Of a stretch of DNA of 26,859 nt, positions 14,578 to 22,130 are shown one piece after another (the stretch's first letter is position 1; every line of letters starts with the position of its first letter). A model generated the notes under the pieces. That model saw only the letters and a list, made by a program, of their open reading frames with translations, made no database searches and was not told the origin of the DNA. The DNA lies in NCBI GenBank assembly GCA_021737445.1, contig JAIPDY010000012.1, positions 1 through 26,859 on the forward strand. The letters are read 5' to 3'. A program made the position numbers and the translations under genes. This DNA comes from Desulfotignum sp. (GTDB taxonomy: Bacteria > Desulfobacterota > Desulfobacteria > Desulfobacterales > Desulfobacteraceae).

Positions 14578-16710
14578 ATGGATAAACTGGATGCAATTTT
14601 TGAACCGGAAACCATTGCTGTTGTGGGTGCTTCAACCCAGAAAGGCAAAGTGGGGCATGACATCTTTGCCAATATCCTGTCCGGCGGCTATAAAGGCACC
14701 TTATATCCTGTGAACCCAAAAGCCAGGTCTGTTCTCAGTGTGAAATGCTATACCAGTATCACCAATATTCCTGATCCCATTGATCTGGCCATGATTATCC
14801 TGCCTCCCAAAGCGGCCCTGGCATCGGTGCAGGAGTGCATTGCCAAGGGGGTAAAGGGCATTGTTATCGTGTCTGCCGGATTCAAGGAAGTGGGGGGTGA
14901 AGGCGCAAAGATTGAAAAACAGATCAAGGCCCTGTGCAGCGATGCCGGGGTCAGACTGGTGGGACCCAACTGCCTGGGGGTGATCAACCCCTCTCCCAAA
15001 GTATCTTTGAACGCCAGTTTTTCCGCCCGCATGCCGGCTCCGGGCAATGTCTCCTTTATTTCCCAGAGCGGGGCTTTGTGCACGGCAGTACTGGACTATG
15101 CCGCAGACAAGGGGTTCGGGTTTTCAAAATTTATTTCCATCGGCAACAAGGCAGATGTGGATGAGCTGGATCTGCTGCGCTACTACCATAAAGACCCGGA
15201 CACGGACGTGGTCATGATCTATATGGAGGAACTGAGCCGCAGTGCAGAGGAGTTTATCACCGAGGTTCGGAAAATGACCTCCGGCACCAACCCCACCCAT
15301 GTGATTGCCATAAAATCAGGCTCTTCAGCTGCAGGTGCCAGAGCTGCCGCCTCCCACACAGGGGCCCTGGCAGGAGCGGATGTGATTTATGACGGACTGT
15401 TTACCATGTCCGGTATTCTGCGGTGCAGAACTGTAAACCAGCTGTTTGATTATGCCCAGGCCTTTGCCGCCAACAAATATCCCACAGGAGACCGGATTGC
15501 CATTGTCACAAATGCCGGGGGACCGGGTATCATGGCCACAGACATGAGTGAACAGTCAGGATTGAGACTGGCACAGTTTTCCGACGAAACCATCACTGAA
15601 CTGAAAAAATACCTGCCGGCCACCGCCAATTTTCACAACCCTGTGGATGTGATCGGAGATGCAGCAAAAGACCGGTATGAGAACACCCTGGCCACGGTAC
15701 TGGCGGACCGGGGCGTGGATGCGGTACTGATCATTCTCACCCCCCAGTCCATGACCGATGCCATCGGCACGGCCGAGGCCATTGTCAGAATTGCTGAAAA
15801 TACCATTAAACCGATTTTGTGTGCATTTATGGGTATTGTGGATGTGTCTGACGGGGTCAAGCTGCTCCAGCAGCACAAGGTGCCGGTTTACCAGTTTCCC
15901 GAAAGTGCGGCCCGGTCTCTGGGAGCCCTGCGGGAAGGGATGAAATGGCTTTTCAGAAAAATTCTGCCCCAGTATAACCTTGTCTATGACAAAAAAAAGG
16001 CCGGAGAGATAATCGGACAATATCTTTCCCAGGGCCGGTATGTGCTGGGGGAGCTGGACGGCAATGAAATCCTTAAATGTTATGGATTCAACATCCTTCC
16101 CATGGCCCTGGCCAAAACAGCTGATGAGGCAAAACAGCTTGCCCGGGACCTTGGATATCCCGTGGTCATGAAGATTGTCTCCCCCCAGATCCTGCACAAG
16201 TCCGATGCCGGCGGGGTGCAGGTGAGGCTGGAAAACGATCAGGCTGTTGAGGAAGCGTTCATAAAAATTATGGAAAATGCAAAAAAATATGATCCAGATG
16301 CCAGGCTGGAAGGGGTCCTGGTCCAGCAGATGGCACCGGCCGGCAAAGAGGTTATTCTCGGGGTGACCTGGGATCCGGTGTTCGGCCATGCTGTCATGTT
16401 CGGGCTTGGGGGTATTTTTGTGGAAGTATACAAAGATGTGGCGTTCCGGTTGTCGCCCATGGGCCGGAATGTGGCCAGGCGGATGATCAAAAGCATTAAA
16501 GGATATCCCATTCTCAAGGGATTGCGCGGGGAAGCACCGTCTGATATTGAAGAAATTGAAAAAAATATTGTCTCGTTAAAAGCACTTGTGGATGATCATC
16601 CAGTGATCAGGGAATTGGACATCAACCCGCTTTTTGTTCATGAGGCAGGCAAAAAAACAACGGTGGCCGATATTATTATCCGGCTGGATGACACTGTAAA
16701 AACTAATTGA
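14578..16710 (+). CDS. ADP-forming acetyl-CoA synthetase, alpha-beta fusion
   Basis: A 710-residue acyl-CoA synthetase (NDP-forming) that converts acetyl-CoA, ADP and phosphate to acetate, CoA and ATP, reversibly. The alpha part carries a CoA-binding Rossmann domain (IAVVGASTQKGKVGHDIF, residues 13-30), a succinyl-CoA ligase-like domain (GPNCLGVINP, FISQSGAL) and the phosphorylated histidine in ARAAASHTGALAG (His260). The beta part is an ATP-grasp domain from about residue 490, with the second histidine in ILHKSDAGGVQV (His540) and ELDINPLFV near the end. No acetyltransferase domain is fused, unlike Pat-type proteins. The ATG at 14578 follows AGGAAGGG; an upstream in-frame TTG at 14509 lies in promoter-like DNA and is rejected. 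The substrate could be another acyl-CoA, but the CODH/ACS context favours acetyl-CoA. Confidence 0.9.
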   Translation: MDKLDAIFEPETIAVVGASTQKGKVGHDIFANILSGGYKGTLYPVNPKARSVLSVKCYTSITNIPDPIDLAMIILPPKAALASVQECIAKGVKGIVIVSAGFKEVGGEGAKIEKQIKALCSDAGVRLVGPNCLGVINPSPKVSLNASFSARMPAPGNVSFISQSGALCTAVLDYAADKGFGFSKFISIGNKADVDELDLLRYYHKDPDTDVVMIYMEELSRSAEEFITEVRKMTSGTNPTHVIAIKSGSSAAGARAAASHTGALAGADVIYDGLFTMSGILRCRTVNQLFDYAQAFAANKYPTGDRIAIVTNAGGPGIMATDMSEQSGLRLAQFSDETITELKKYLPATANFHNPVDVIGDAAKDRYENTLATVLADRGVDAVLIILTPQSMTDAIGTAEAIVRIAENTIKPILCAFMGIVDVSDGVKLLQQHKVPVYQFPESAARSLGALREGMKWLFRKILPQYNLVYDKKKAGEIIGQYLSQGRYVLGELDGNEILKCYGFNILPMALAKTADEAKQLARDLGYPVVMKIVSPQILHKSDAGGVQVRLENDQAVEEAFIKIMENAKKYDPDARLEGVLVQQMAPAGKEVILGVTWDPVFGHAVMFGLGGIFVEVYKDVAFRLSPMGRNVARRMIKSIKGYPILKGLRGEAPSDIEEIEKNIVSLKALVDDHPVIRELDINPLFVHEAGKKTTVADIIIRLDDTVKTN

Positions 16711-16724
16711 TGGAGGGTCTTATC

Positions 16725-17051
16725 ATGCCTGAAGGAAACGGTTTTATCATGCAGGCGGCAAAAGAGGCGGCACAGGCGAAAAAAGAGGCTGAAAAAAAGC
16801 ATACTTTGCCCAGGGTGGATTTTTCAAGCTTTATTCTGTCCATTTACTCTTCCGGACTGGTACAGCTGGGAAAAGTGGAAGACCCTTCCACAGGACAGAT
16901 AAAAAAGGATCTGACCGTGGCTAAATATACCGTTGATATGATGGCCATGCTTTCGGAAAAAACAAAAGGCAACCTGAACAAGGATGAGGAAAACCTGATG
17001 CGGGCGCTTCTCAGTGAGATCCGGCTGGCCTATGTGGAGGCAGCTGCTTGA
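16725..17051 (+). CDS. DUF1844 family protein
   Basis: A 108-residue soluble protein. After a charged Lys/Ala/Glu N-terminal stretch, residues from about 30 on match the DUF1844 pattern: FSSFILSIYSSGLVQLGKVEDPSTGQ, then a helix with TVDMMAMLSEKTKGNLNKDEENLM and a final ALLSEIRLAYVEA. The family is common in Desulfobacterota and related groups; its function is unknown. GGAGG at 16712-16716 supports the ATG at 16725 rather than the TTG at 16707 that overlaps the preceding stop codon. It sits 14 bases after the acetyl-CoA synthetase and overlaps ispE by 4 bases, so the three genes look cotranscribed. Confidence 0.88.
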   Translation: MPEGNGFIMQAAKEAAQAKKEAEKKHTLPRVDFSSFILSIYSSGLVQLGKVEDPSTGQIKKDLTVAKYTVDMMAMLSEKTKGNLNKDEENLMRALLSEIRLAYVEAAA

Positions 17052-17935
17052 TATACACCCGGGCATCTTTTGCCAAGATCAACCTTTTCCTTCATATCAC
17101 CGGCAGACGGCCGGATGGGTTCCATGATCTTTTTTCTTTGATGACAAAGATCAGCCTGGCAGATGATATTACATTTGAATTTCATGGCAAAGGTATCCAG
17201 GTGACCTGTGATCATCCCGGGGTGCCCGGGAATGAAACCAATCTGGCCCACCGGGCGGCCACCCTGTTTTTTGCAGCTGCCAGAAACAGGAAAAAATCAC
17301 TGCCCCTGGATGGTGTGGTAATCCATATACAAAAAAAAATACCTGTGGGAGCCGGTCTGGGAGGCGGCAGCAGCAATGCCGCCACAGTACTGACGCAATT
17401 GAACAGCTGGTGCGGCCATCCTTTTTCCATGGCAGAGTTGATCAAGATGGGATGCAGCCTTGGTGCGGATATCCCGTTTTTCATTTTTGGCGGCCCGGCA
17501 CTGGCCACAGGCGTTGGAGAAATTCTTGAGAAGGTTTTGGATCTGGATCACAAGTACCTGGTACTGTGTGATCCCGGGGTTCATGTTCCCACTGTCAGGG
17601 TGTTTAAACACCATGATTTTTGTTTGACATCCCTTCCGAAATATACTATAAAGTCTGCTTCGAATGTCCTGACAAAGGGACAGACCATTGATATCCGGCA
17701 GTACCTGTACAATGACCTGGAAAAGACAACTTTCAGGTTATACCCGGAAATCAGGTCCACCAAAGAAGAGATGGAACAGCAGCTGCAGCGCCCTGTTACC
17801 ATGTCAGGCAGTGGCGGATCTCTTTTTGCCCTTTTTTCTGGACAGACAACAGCAATGCAGGGGTATGAAAAACTTTGCAGGCGCTGGCCCGGCAAGAGCA
17901 AAAATTTTTTTTTAAGCGCGTTGCACAACGGGTGA
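17048..17935 (+). CDS. ispE: 4-diphosphocytidyl-2-C-methyl-D-erythritol kinase
   Basis: A GHMP kinase of 295 residues in the non-mevalonate isoprenoid pathway; it phosphorylates CDP-methylerythritol. The N-terminal SFAKINLFLHITGRRPDGFHDL carries the catalytic Lys10, the ATP loop is PVGAGLGGGSSNAA (about 99-112), and GADIPFFIFGGPA contains the catalytic Asp. The C-terminal SGSGGSLFALF glycine loop is intact. The start is TTG at 17048, supported by GGAGG seven bases upstream (17036-17040) and by the absence of any ATG before the conserved AKINL motif. The start overlaps the TGA of the DUF1844 gene as TTGA, which suggests translational coupling. Confidence 0.94.
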   Translation: MIYTRASFAKINLFLHITGRRPDGFHDLFSLMTKISLADDITFEFHGKGIQVTCDHPGVPGNETNLAHRAATLFFAAARNRKKSLPLDGVVIHIQKKIPVGAGLGGGSSNAATVLTQLNSWCGHPFSMAELIKMGCSLGADIPFFIFGGPALATGVGEILEKVLDLDHKYLVLCDPGVHVPTVRVFKHHDFCLTSLPKYTIKSASNVLTKGQTIDIRQYLYNDLEKTTFRLYPEIRSTKEEMEQQLQRPVTMSGSGGSLFALFSGQTTAMQGYEKLCRRWPGKSKNFFLSALHNG

Positions 17936-17953
17936 AACCAGAGGATATTGTAA

Positions 17954-18028
17954 TGGGGCGTCGTCAAGTGGTAAGACACAGGGTTTTGATCCCTGCATTC
18001 AGAGGTTCGAGTCCTCTCGCCCCAGCCA
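17954..18028 (+). tRNA. tRNA-Gln (anticodon TTG)
   Basis: A full cloverleaf: acceptor TGGGGCG with CGCCCCA, D arm around GTCAAGTGGTAAGAC, anticodon stem CAGGG/CCCTG with loop TTTTGAT giving anticodon TTG, and T arm AGAGG-TTCGAGT-CCTCT. The discriminator G at 18025 is followed by a genome-encoded CCA (18026-18028). It lies between ispE and prs in the same direction, an arrangement I recall as common in Desulfobacterota. Confidence 0.97.
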
Positions 18029-18065
18029 AATTTTTTTATGACCTCATAAAAAAAAGAGATATATT

Positions 18066-19004
18066 ATGAGTGGGCTGTCAATTTTTGCGGGCAATTCCAA
18101 TCCCCAGCTGGGTGACAAAATTTCTGAATATCTTGCAAAACCCCTGGGGAAATTAAAGGTCAACCGGTTCAGTGACGGGGAAATCCAGGTTGAAATTCAT
18201 GAAAATGTCAGAAAACAGGAAATTTATGTACTCCAGTCCACGTGCAAGCCTGTGAATGACCATCTGGTGGAGCTGCTGCTTTTGATTGACGCTTTCAAGC
18301 GTTCTTCTGCCAGCCGCATCACAGCGGTCATCCCCTACTTTGGCTATGCCCGCCAGGACAAAAAAGTATCCCCCAGGGTTCCCATTTCAGCCAAAATGGT
18401 GGCGGATCTTCTGGAAAACACAGGTGTTGACAGGGTGATCACCATGGACCTGCATGCCGGTCAGATCCAGGGGTTTTTCAGTGTGCCTGTGGACAATCTC
18501 TATGCTGCTCCCATTATCATCGATGATATCAGGACAAGGTATCCTGACAACCTGGTGGTGGTGTCTCCGGATGCCGGCGGTGTGGAGCGGGCCAGGGCCT
18601 ATGCCAAACGTCTCAACTGCAGCCTGGCCATTGTGGACAAACGCAGAAGTGCGCCCAATCAGGCCAGAGCCATGGCAATCATCGGGGATGTTCAGGATAA
18701 GGTTGCCATTGTCATTGATGATATGGTGGATACAGCAGGAACCCTGACAGAAGCAGCCGGGGTGATCCGGGAAAAAGGTGCCAGGCAGGTACATGCCTAC
18801 TGCACCCACCCGGTATTATCCGGACCTGCCATTGACAGGATCACCAAATCCTCTTTAAATTCCCTGGTGGCCACGGACACCATCCCGTTGTCTCCAGAGG
18901 CACAACAGTGTGAAAAGATAAAAACCCTCTCCATTGCAAAACTGGTGGGTGAGGGGATTATGCGCAGTTACAGGGGGGATTCGGTCAATTCTCTATTTAT
19001 ATAA
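18066..19004 (+). CDS. prs: Ribose-phosphate pyrophosphokinase
   Basis: A 312-residue class I PRPP synthetase making phosphoribosyl pyrophosphate from ribose 5-phosphate and ATP for nucleotide, His and Trp synthesis. Signatures: FSDGEIQVEIHENVR near residues 36-50, the flexible-loop region YFGYARQDKKVSPRVPIS, the metal-binding MDLHAGQIQGFF, VSPDAGGVERARAYAKRL, and the PRPP loop VIDDMVDTAGTLTEAA. Length is normal. The ATG at 18066 has only a weak AAAAGAG ribosome site. The gene begins 37 bases after the tRNA, so the tRNA is probably processed from a shared transcript. Confidence 0.97.
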   Translation: MSGLSIFAGNSNPQLGDKISEYLAKPLGKLKVNRFSDGEIQVEIHENVRKQEIYVLQSTCKPVNDHLVELLLLIDAFKRSSASRITAVIPYFGYARQDKKVSPRVPISAKMVADLLENTGVDRVITMDLHAGQIQGFFSVPVDNLYAAPIIIDDIRTRYPDNLVVVSPDAGGVERARAYAKRLNCSLAIVDKRRSAPNQARAMAIIGDVQDKVAIVIDDMVDTAGTLTEAAGVIREKGARQVHAYCTHPVLSGPAIDRITKSSLNSLVATDTIPLSPEAQQCEKIKTLSIAKLVGEGIMRSYRGDSVNSLFI

Positions 19005-19035
19005 ACACAAATTTTTTTAATATGCTAGTCTAACG

Positions 19036-19066
19036 CGCTATTTTTTTGTCTTTATCGCAAATAGCG
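19036..19066 (+). other. Hairpin in the rplY leader
   Basis: CGCTATTT (19036-19043) pairs perfectly with AAATAGCG (19059-19066) across a 15-base loop, ending 5 bases before the rplY ribosome site. There is no U tract after it. It may affect L25 translation, but no partner is known. Confidence 0.3.
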
Positions 19067-19083
19067 GACATGGAGGAAACAGT

Positions 19084-19740
19084 TTGGAACTTATCAAATT
19101 AAAAGCAACACAACGAAAAACAAAAGGAAAGGGTGCGGCCAGAAAAATGCGCCGGAGCAAAACCATCCCTGCAGTCATTTACGGGCCCAATATGGACCCT
19201 ATGGCGCTTTGTCTTGATACCATTGAATTTGACAGAATTATCCGGGACCGGGGCACATCCGGCGTGTTTTTGAATCTGCAGATTCAGGGGGATGAAACCA
19301 AAAGCAAGGTGGTGATGCTCAAAGACCTGCAGATGGATACCTATGGAATTGAATACCTGCATGCGGATTTCCACCAGATCGATATGGATACCCTGGTAAC
19401 TGTATCTGTCCCGGTTGAGGTTGTGGGAATCAGCAAAGGGGTCAAAGAGGGCGGCGGCATGATTCAGATTATCCGCCGTGAGCTTGAGGTGGTCTGCAAG
19501 CCTGCCGCGACTCCGGAAAGGATTGTAATCGATGTGACAGATCTGGATATCGGCGATGCAGTTCACGTGGATGAAATCGATCTTGATGAGGGTGTTCAGA
19601 TTCCCCATGATGTGAATTTTACCGTGATAACCGTTGTTCCGCCCGATGCTGCCGAAGATGAAGAGGAAATAGAAGAAGACGAAGTGATGGAAGAAGAGAT
19701 GGATGAGACGGCAGATGCCCCGGTTGAACCTGTTGAATAG
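19084..19740 (+). CDS. rplY: 50S ribosomal protein L25 / general stress protein Ctc
   Basis: A 218-residue two-domain L25 (TL5/CTC type) that binds 5S rRNA. The N-terminal domain shows LKATQRKTKGKGAARKMRRSKTIPAVIYGP and the C-terminal beta domain includes VSVPVEVVGISKGVKEGGGMIQIIRRELEVVCKP. It ends in an acidic tail of Glu/Asp (about 195-218) seen in many long L25 proteins. The start is TTG at 19084, chosen because GGAGG at 19072-19076 fits it and no ATG precedes the conserved domain. pth starts 8 bases after the stop, the usual partner of rplY. Confidence 0.95.
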   Translation: MELIKLKATQRKTKGKGAARKMRRSKTIPAVIYGPNMDPMALCLDTIEFDRIIRDRGTSGVFLNLQIQGDETKSKVVMLKDLQMDTYGIEYLHADFHQIDMDTLVTVSVPVEVVGISKGVKEGGGMIQIIRRELEVVCKPAATPERIVIDVTDLDIGDAVHVDEIDLDEGVQIPHDVNFTVITVVPPDAAEDEEEIEEDEVMEEEMDETADAPVEPVE

Positions 19741-19748
19741 CAGTCTGA

Positions 19749-20336
19749 ATGGGGTTGTCAGATTCAAAATTCAAAATGATAGCGGGTCTGGGAAATCCCG
19801 GTCAGACATATTCCCGGACCCGCCACAACATCGGCTTTCTGGTGGTGGGTGCCATCGCTGGAAAATCAGGACTTGATTTCAATAAAACCCGCTTTGATGC
19901 TGCCTTTACCAGAGCCCGCATCCACGGCCAGGATGTTTTCCTGGTCAAGCCTTTGTCCTTCATGAACAGGAGCGGGGTTCCTCTCCAGAAACTGTCTGCC
20001 TATTTTAAAATTCCTGTCACTGATATTATTGTGGTTCACGATGATATGGACCTGGCCTTTGGTAGCGTTAAAATTGTAGAGAACAGAGGTCCCGGAGGGC
20101 ACAATGGGGTTAAATCCATACAGGATGCCTTTGGCAGCAGAGACTGCATCCGGGTCCGGGTGGGAGTCGGGCATCCAGGTGGTCCGGACCGGGTCACCGG
20201 CCATGTGCTGGGTGATTTTACCCCTGAAGAACAGGCCTGTCTGGATGATGTGGTGACAACCGCTGCCGACGCCTGCCGCCTGATTCTTTCCCAGGGGGTT
20301 GTCCGGGCCATGAATCAGGTGAATACACGGCGCTGA
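19749..20336 (+). CDS. pth: Peptidyl-tRNA hydrolase
   Basis: A 195-residue Pth that cleaves peptidyl-tRNA released from stalled ribosomes. Signatures are IAGLGNPGQTYSRTRHNIGF with the catalytic His26, the substrate-binding KPLSFMNRSG (Asn73), VVHDDMDLAFG with the catalytic aspartate, and GPGGHNGVKSI. Two starts are possible, the ATG at 19749 or an internal ATG at 19776 that would begin MIAGLGNPG. Neither has a clear ribosome site, and coupling to rplY (8 bases) makes the first acceptable. Confidence 0.95.
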   Translation: MGLSDSKFKMIAGLGNPGQTYSRTRHNIGFLVVGAIAGKSGLDFNKTRFDAAFTRARIHGQDVFLVKPLSFMNRSGVPLQKLSAYFKIPVTDIIVVHDDMDLAFGSVKIVENRGPGGHNGVKSIQDAFGSRDCIRVRVGVGHPGGPDRVTGHVLGDFTPEEQACLDDVVTTAADACRLILSQGVVRAMNQVNTRR

Positions 20337-20547
20337 ACATTGGTCACCTGTCGTCACGCGATTTTTATTTTCTGACTGTGTAATCTTTTTTGTTCCGGGT
20401 TAGAACCATTGATATTCCGGAGTCTCAACGTCCAAAACCGCCTTGAAATGAGGCCTTCGGTAATTTATTTGTTGACAATCTTGTTAAGATGTGGTTACTT
20501 GTCTGAGAATAGGCAAATTGTTTTAACAAATCAAGGTGGGTTATCCA
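20337..20547 (+). promoter_or_regulatory. Leader and promoter region of carD
   Basis: A 211-base non-coding stretch. It contains a perfect -35 hexamer TTGACA (20472-20477), without a convincing -10 at 17 bases, and the fourth TTACTTGTCTG element (20495-20505). An extended -10-like TG-T-TTTAAC is at 20519-20527, 17 bases past TTGTCT. No terminator hairpin for pth is evident. Confidence 0.45.
20495..20505 (+). promoter_or_regulatory. TTACTTGTCTG element upstream of carD
   Basis: A fourth copy of the element, 42 bases before the carD ATG. The 11-mer is identical to those at 120-130 and 14477-14487. Confidence 0.4.
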
Positions 20548-21081
20548 ATGGGTGAAAAATCCAAGAACGCAGCGGCTAAGGTGAACACATCAATCAAAAA
20601 AGAATTTGCAAAAGGGGATCTGGCTGTTTATCCCGCGCATGGCGTGGGCTGTATCGAGTCCATTGAAAGCAAGGAGATAAACGGCGATACCATGAATTTT
20701 TACATGATGAAAATCGTGGAAAACGGAATGGTCATAATGATTCCCACATCCAATGTCGAGTCAGTGGGGTTGCGGGAGGTGATCCCTGAAACCGAAATCC
20801 CACAGGTTTACAAAGTGATGCAAAAAAAGGCACAGAACGGTGACAACCAGACATGGAACCGCCGATATAGAGAATATATGGATAAGATAAAAACAGGGTC
20901 TATTTACGATGTTGCCGAAGTTTTCAGGGATCTTTTCCAGCTCAAGCTGGAAAAGGACCTTTCCTTTGGTGAGCGCAAACTGCTGGATACAGCACAGAAT
21001 CTTCTGGTGCAGGAGTTGTCAACAGCAAAGGATATTGATGAAATATCCATGATGAAGGAAATCGAGAACCTGTTTCAATAA
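20548..21081 (+). CDS. CarD/CdnL-family RNA polymerase-binding regulator
   Basis: A 177-residue protein. The N-terminal CarD/TRCF-like domain that binds the RNA polymerase beta subunit is at about residues 15-70 (FAKGDLAVYPAHGVGCIESIESKEI, then MVIMIPTSNVESVGLREVI). The helical C-terminal domain, which contacts promoter DNA in CdnL proteins, includes NRRYREYMDKIKTGSIYDVAEVFRDL and LSFGERKLLDTAQNLLVQEL. CdnL proteins stabilise open complexes, often at rRNA promoters. The ATG at 20548 is preferred because AAGGTG lies eight bases upstream; an in-frame GTG at 20536 is part of that site. It is followed by a terminator and is likely monocistronic. Confidence 0.93.
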   Translation: MGEKSKNAAAKVNTSIKKEFAKGDLAVYPAHGVGCIESIESKEINGDTMNFYMMKIVENGMVIMIPTSNVESVGLREVIPETEIPQVYKVMQKKAQNGDNQTWNRRYREYMDKIKTGSIYDVAEVFRDLFQLKLEKDLSFGERKLLDTAQNLLVQELSTAKDIDEISMMKEIENLFQ

Positions 21082-21105
21082 CATTTATTTAAAATTGTAC
21101 ATCAC

Positions 21106-21147
21106 AAACCGGCGGGCAGGTACAGGTATCTCCCGTCGGTTTTCTTT
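21106..21147 (+). terminator. Terminator of carD
   Basis: An 11-bp stem with one G-U pair, AAACCGGCGGG (21106-21116) with CCCGTCGGTTT (21132-21142), has a 15-base loop and is followed by TCTTTT. It starts 24 bases after the carD stop. Confidence 0.7.
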
Positions 21148-21156
21148 TGGCAGCCC

Positions 21157-22110
21157 ATGGAAATAGATTTTATCATTGCGTTGCAATCCAGTGGACAGCG
21201 GCTGGATTTTATAGTTTCCCAGGCCGTGTCAGACTGTTCAAGATCCAGAGCAGCAGCGTTGATAGACCAGGGAAATATACAGGTATCAGGTCATCAAAAG
21301 CGGCCTGGATACCGGGTGAAAACCGGTGACCGGATCACCGGAAAAGTCTCTTTTCCAAAACAAAACCCGCCTGTTACATCAGCTCCCCTGCCGGTTCGCG
21401 TGGTGCATGAAGATGCCCATATTATTGTATTGGATAAACCTTCGGGTCTGGTGGTTCATCCGGCTGCCGGAAACCGGTCCAACACCCTTGTCAACCGCTT
21501 GATCCACCATTTTCCCGATCTCATGCATATCGGAGAAGATCTGACCCGCCCCGGCATTGTTCACCGCCTGGATAAAGATACCAGCGGACTGATCCTGGTG
21601 GCCAGAACTGTTTCAAGTCTTCATTTTCTGCAAAAAGAGTTTAAATTTCACCGGGTGGAAAAAATCTATCAGGCCCTGGTATCAGGAGCGGATATTTCAG
21701 ATTCAGGACAGATTGAGCAGCCCATCGGCCGTCATCCAAAACACCGCAAACGTATGTCTGTCAACCATGATATAGGCAGGCCGGCCCGGACATCCTGGCA
21801 GGTAATCCAGCGGTTTGAGCGGGCCTGCCTGGTAAGTGTCCGGCTTTATACCGGCCGCACCCATCAGATCCGGGTGCATTTTTACGACCTGGGCCATCCC
21901 CTTTTGGGAGACCGGGTCTACCAGTTTCGCAGAAACCGCAGAAAGCAGCAGACCTATCCAAGGCAGATGCTGCATGCCTGGCAGATCGGTTTCCGGCATC
22001 CTTATTCAGGACAGAAAATGCGGTTTGCGGTTGAACCGCCGCTCGACTTTTTATCTGCCGTGGCAAACGAGTCTGAAGCTGCCCCTGGTGCGCGAACTTC
22101 TTTAAGATAA
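21157..22110 (+). CDS. RluA-family 23S rRNA pseudouridine synthase
   Basis: A 317-residue pseudouridine synthase, most like RluD/RluC in layout. An N-terminal S4 RNA-binding domain (about 14-65, QRLDFIVSQAVSDCSRSRAAALIDQGNIQVSG) is followed by the catalytic domain with DKPSGLVVHPAAGN and the catalytic Asp139 in VHRLDKDTSGLILVA. RTHQIRVHFYDLGHPLLGD and the C-terminal LHAWQIGFRHPYSG complete it. The target uridines cannot be fixed from sequence alone. The ATG at 21157 has no strong ribosome site. The MFS gene follows after 20 bases in the same direction. Confidence 0.92.
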   Translation: MEIDFIIALQSSGQRLDFIVSQAVSDCSRSRAAALIDQGNIQVSGHQKRPGYRVKTGDRITGKVSFPKQNPPVTSAPLPVRVVHEDAHIIVLDKPSGLVVHPAAGNRSNTLVNRLIHHFPDLMHIGEDLTRPGIVHRLDKDTSGLILVARTVSSLHFLQKEFKFHRVEKIYQALVSGADISDSGQIEQPIGRHPKHRKRMSVNHDIGRPARTSWQVIQRFERACLVSVRLYTGRTHQIRVHFYDLGHPLLGDRVYQFRRNRRKQQTYPRQMLHAWQIGFRHPYSGQKMRFAVEPPLDFLSAVANESEAAPGARTSLR

Positions 22111-22130
22111 AGGCAAAAAATCATCTCATC

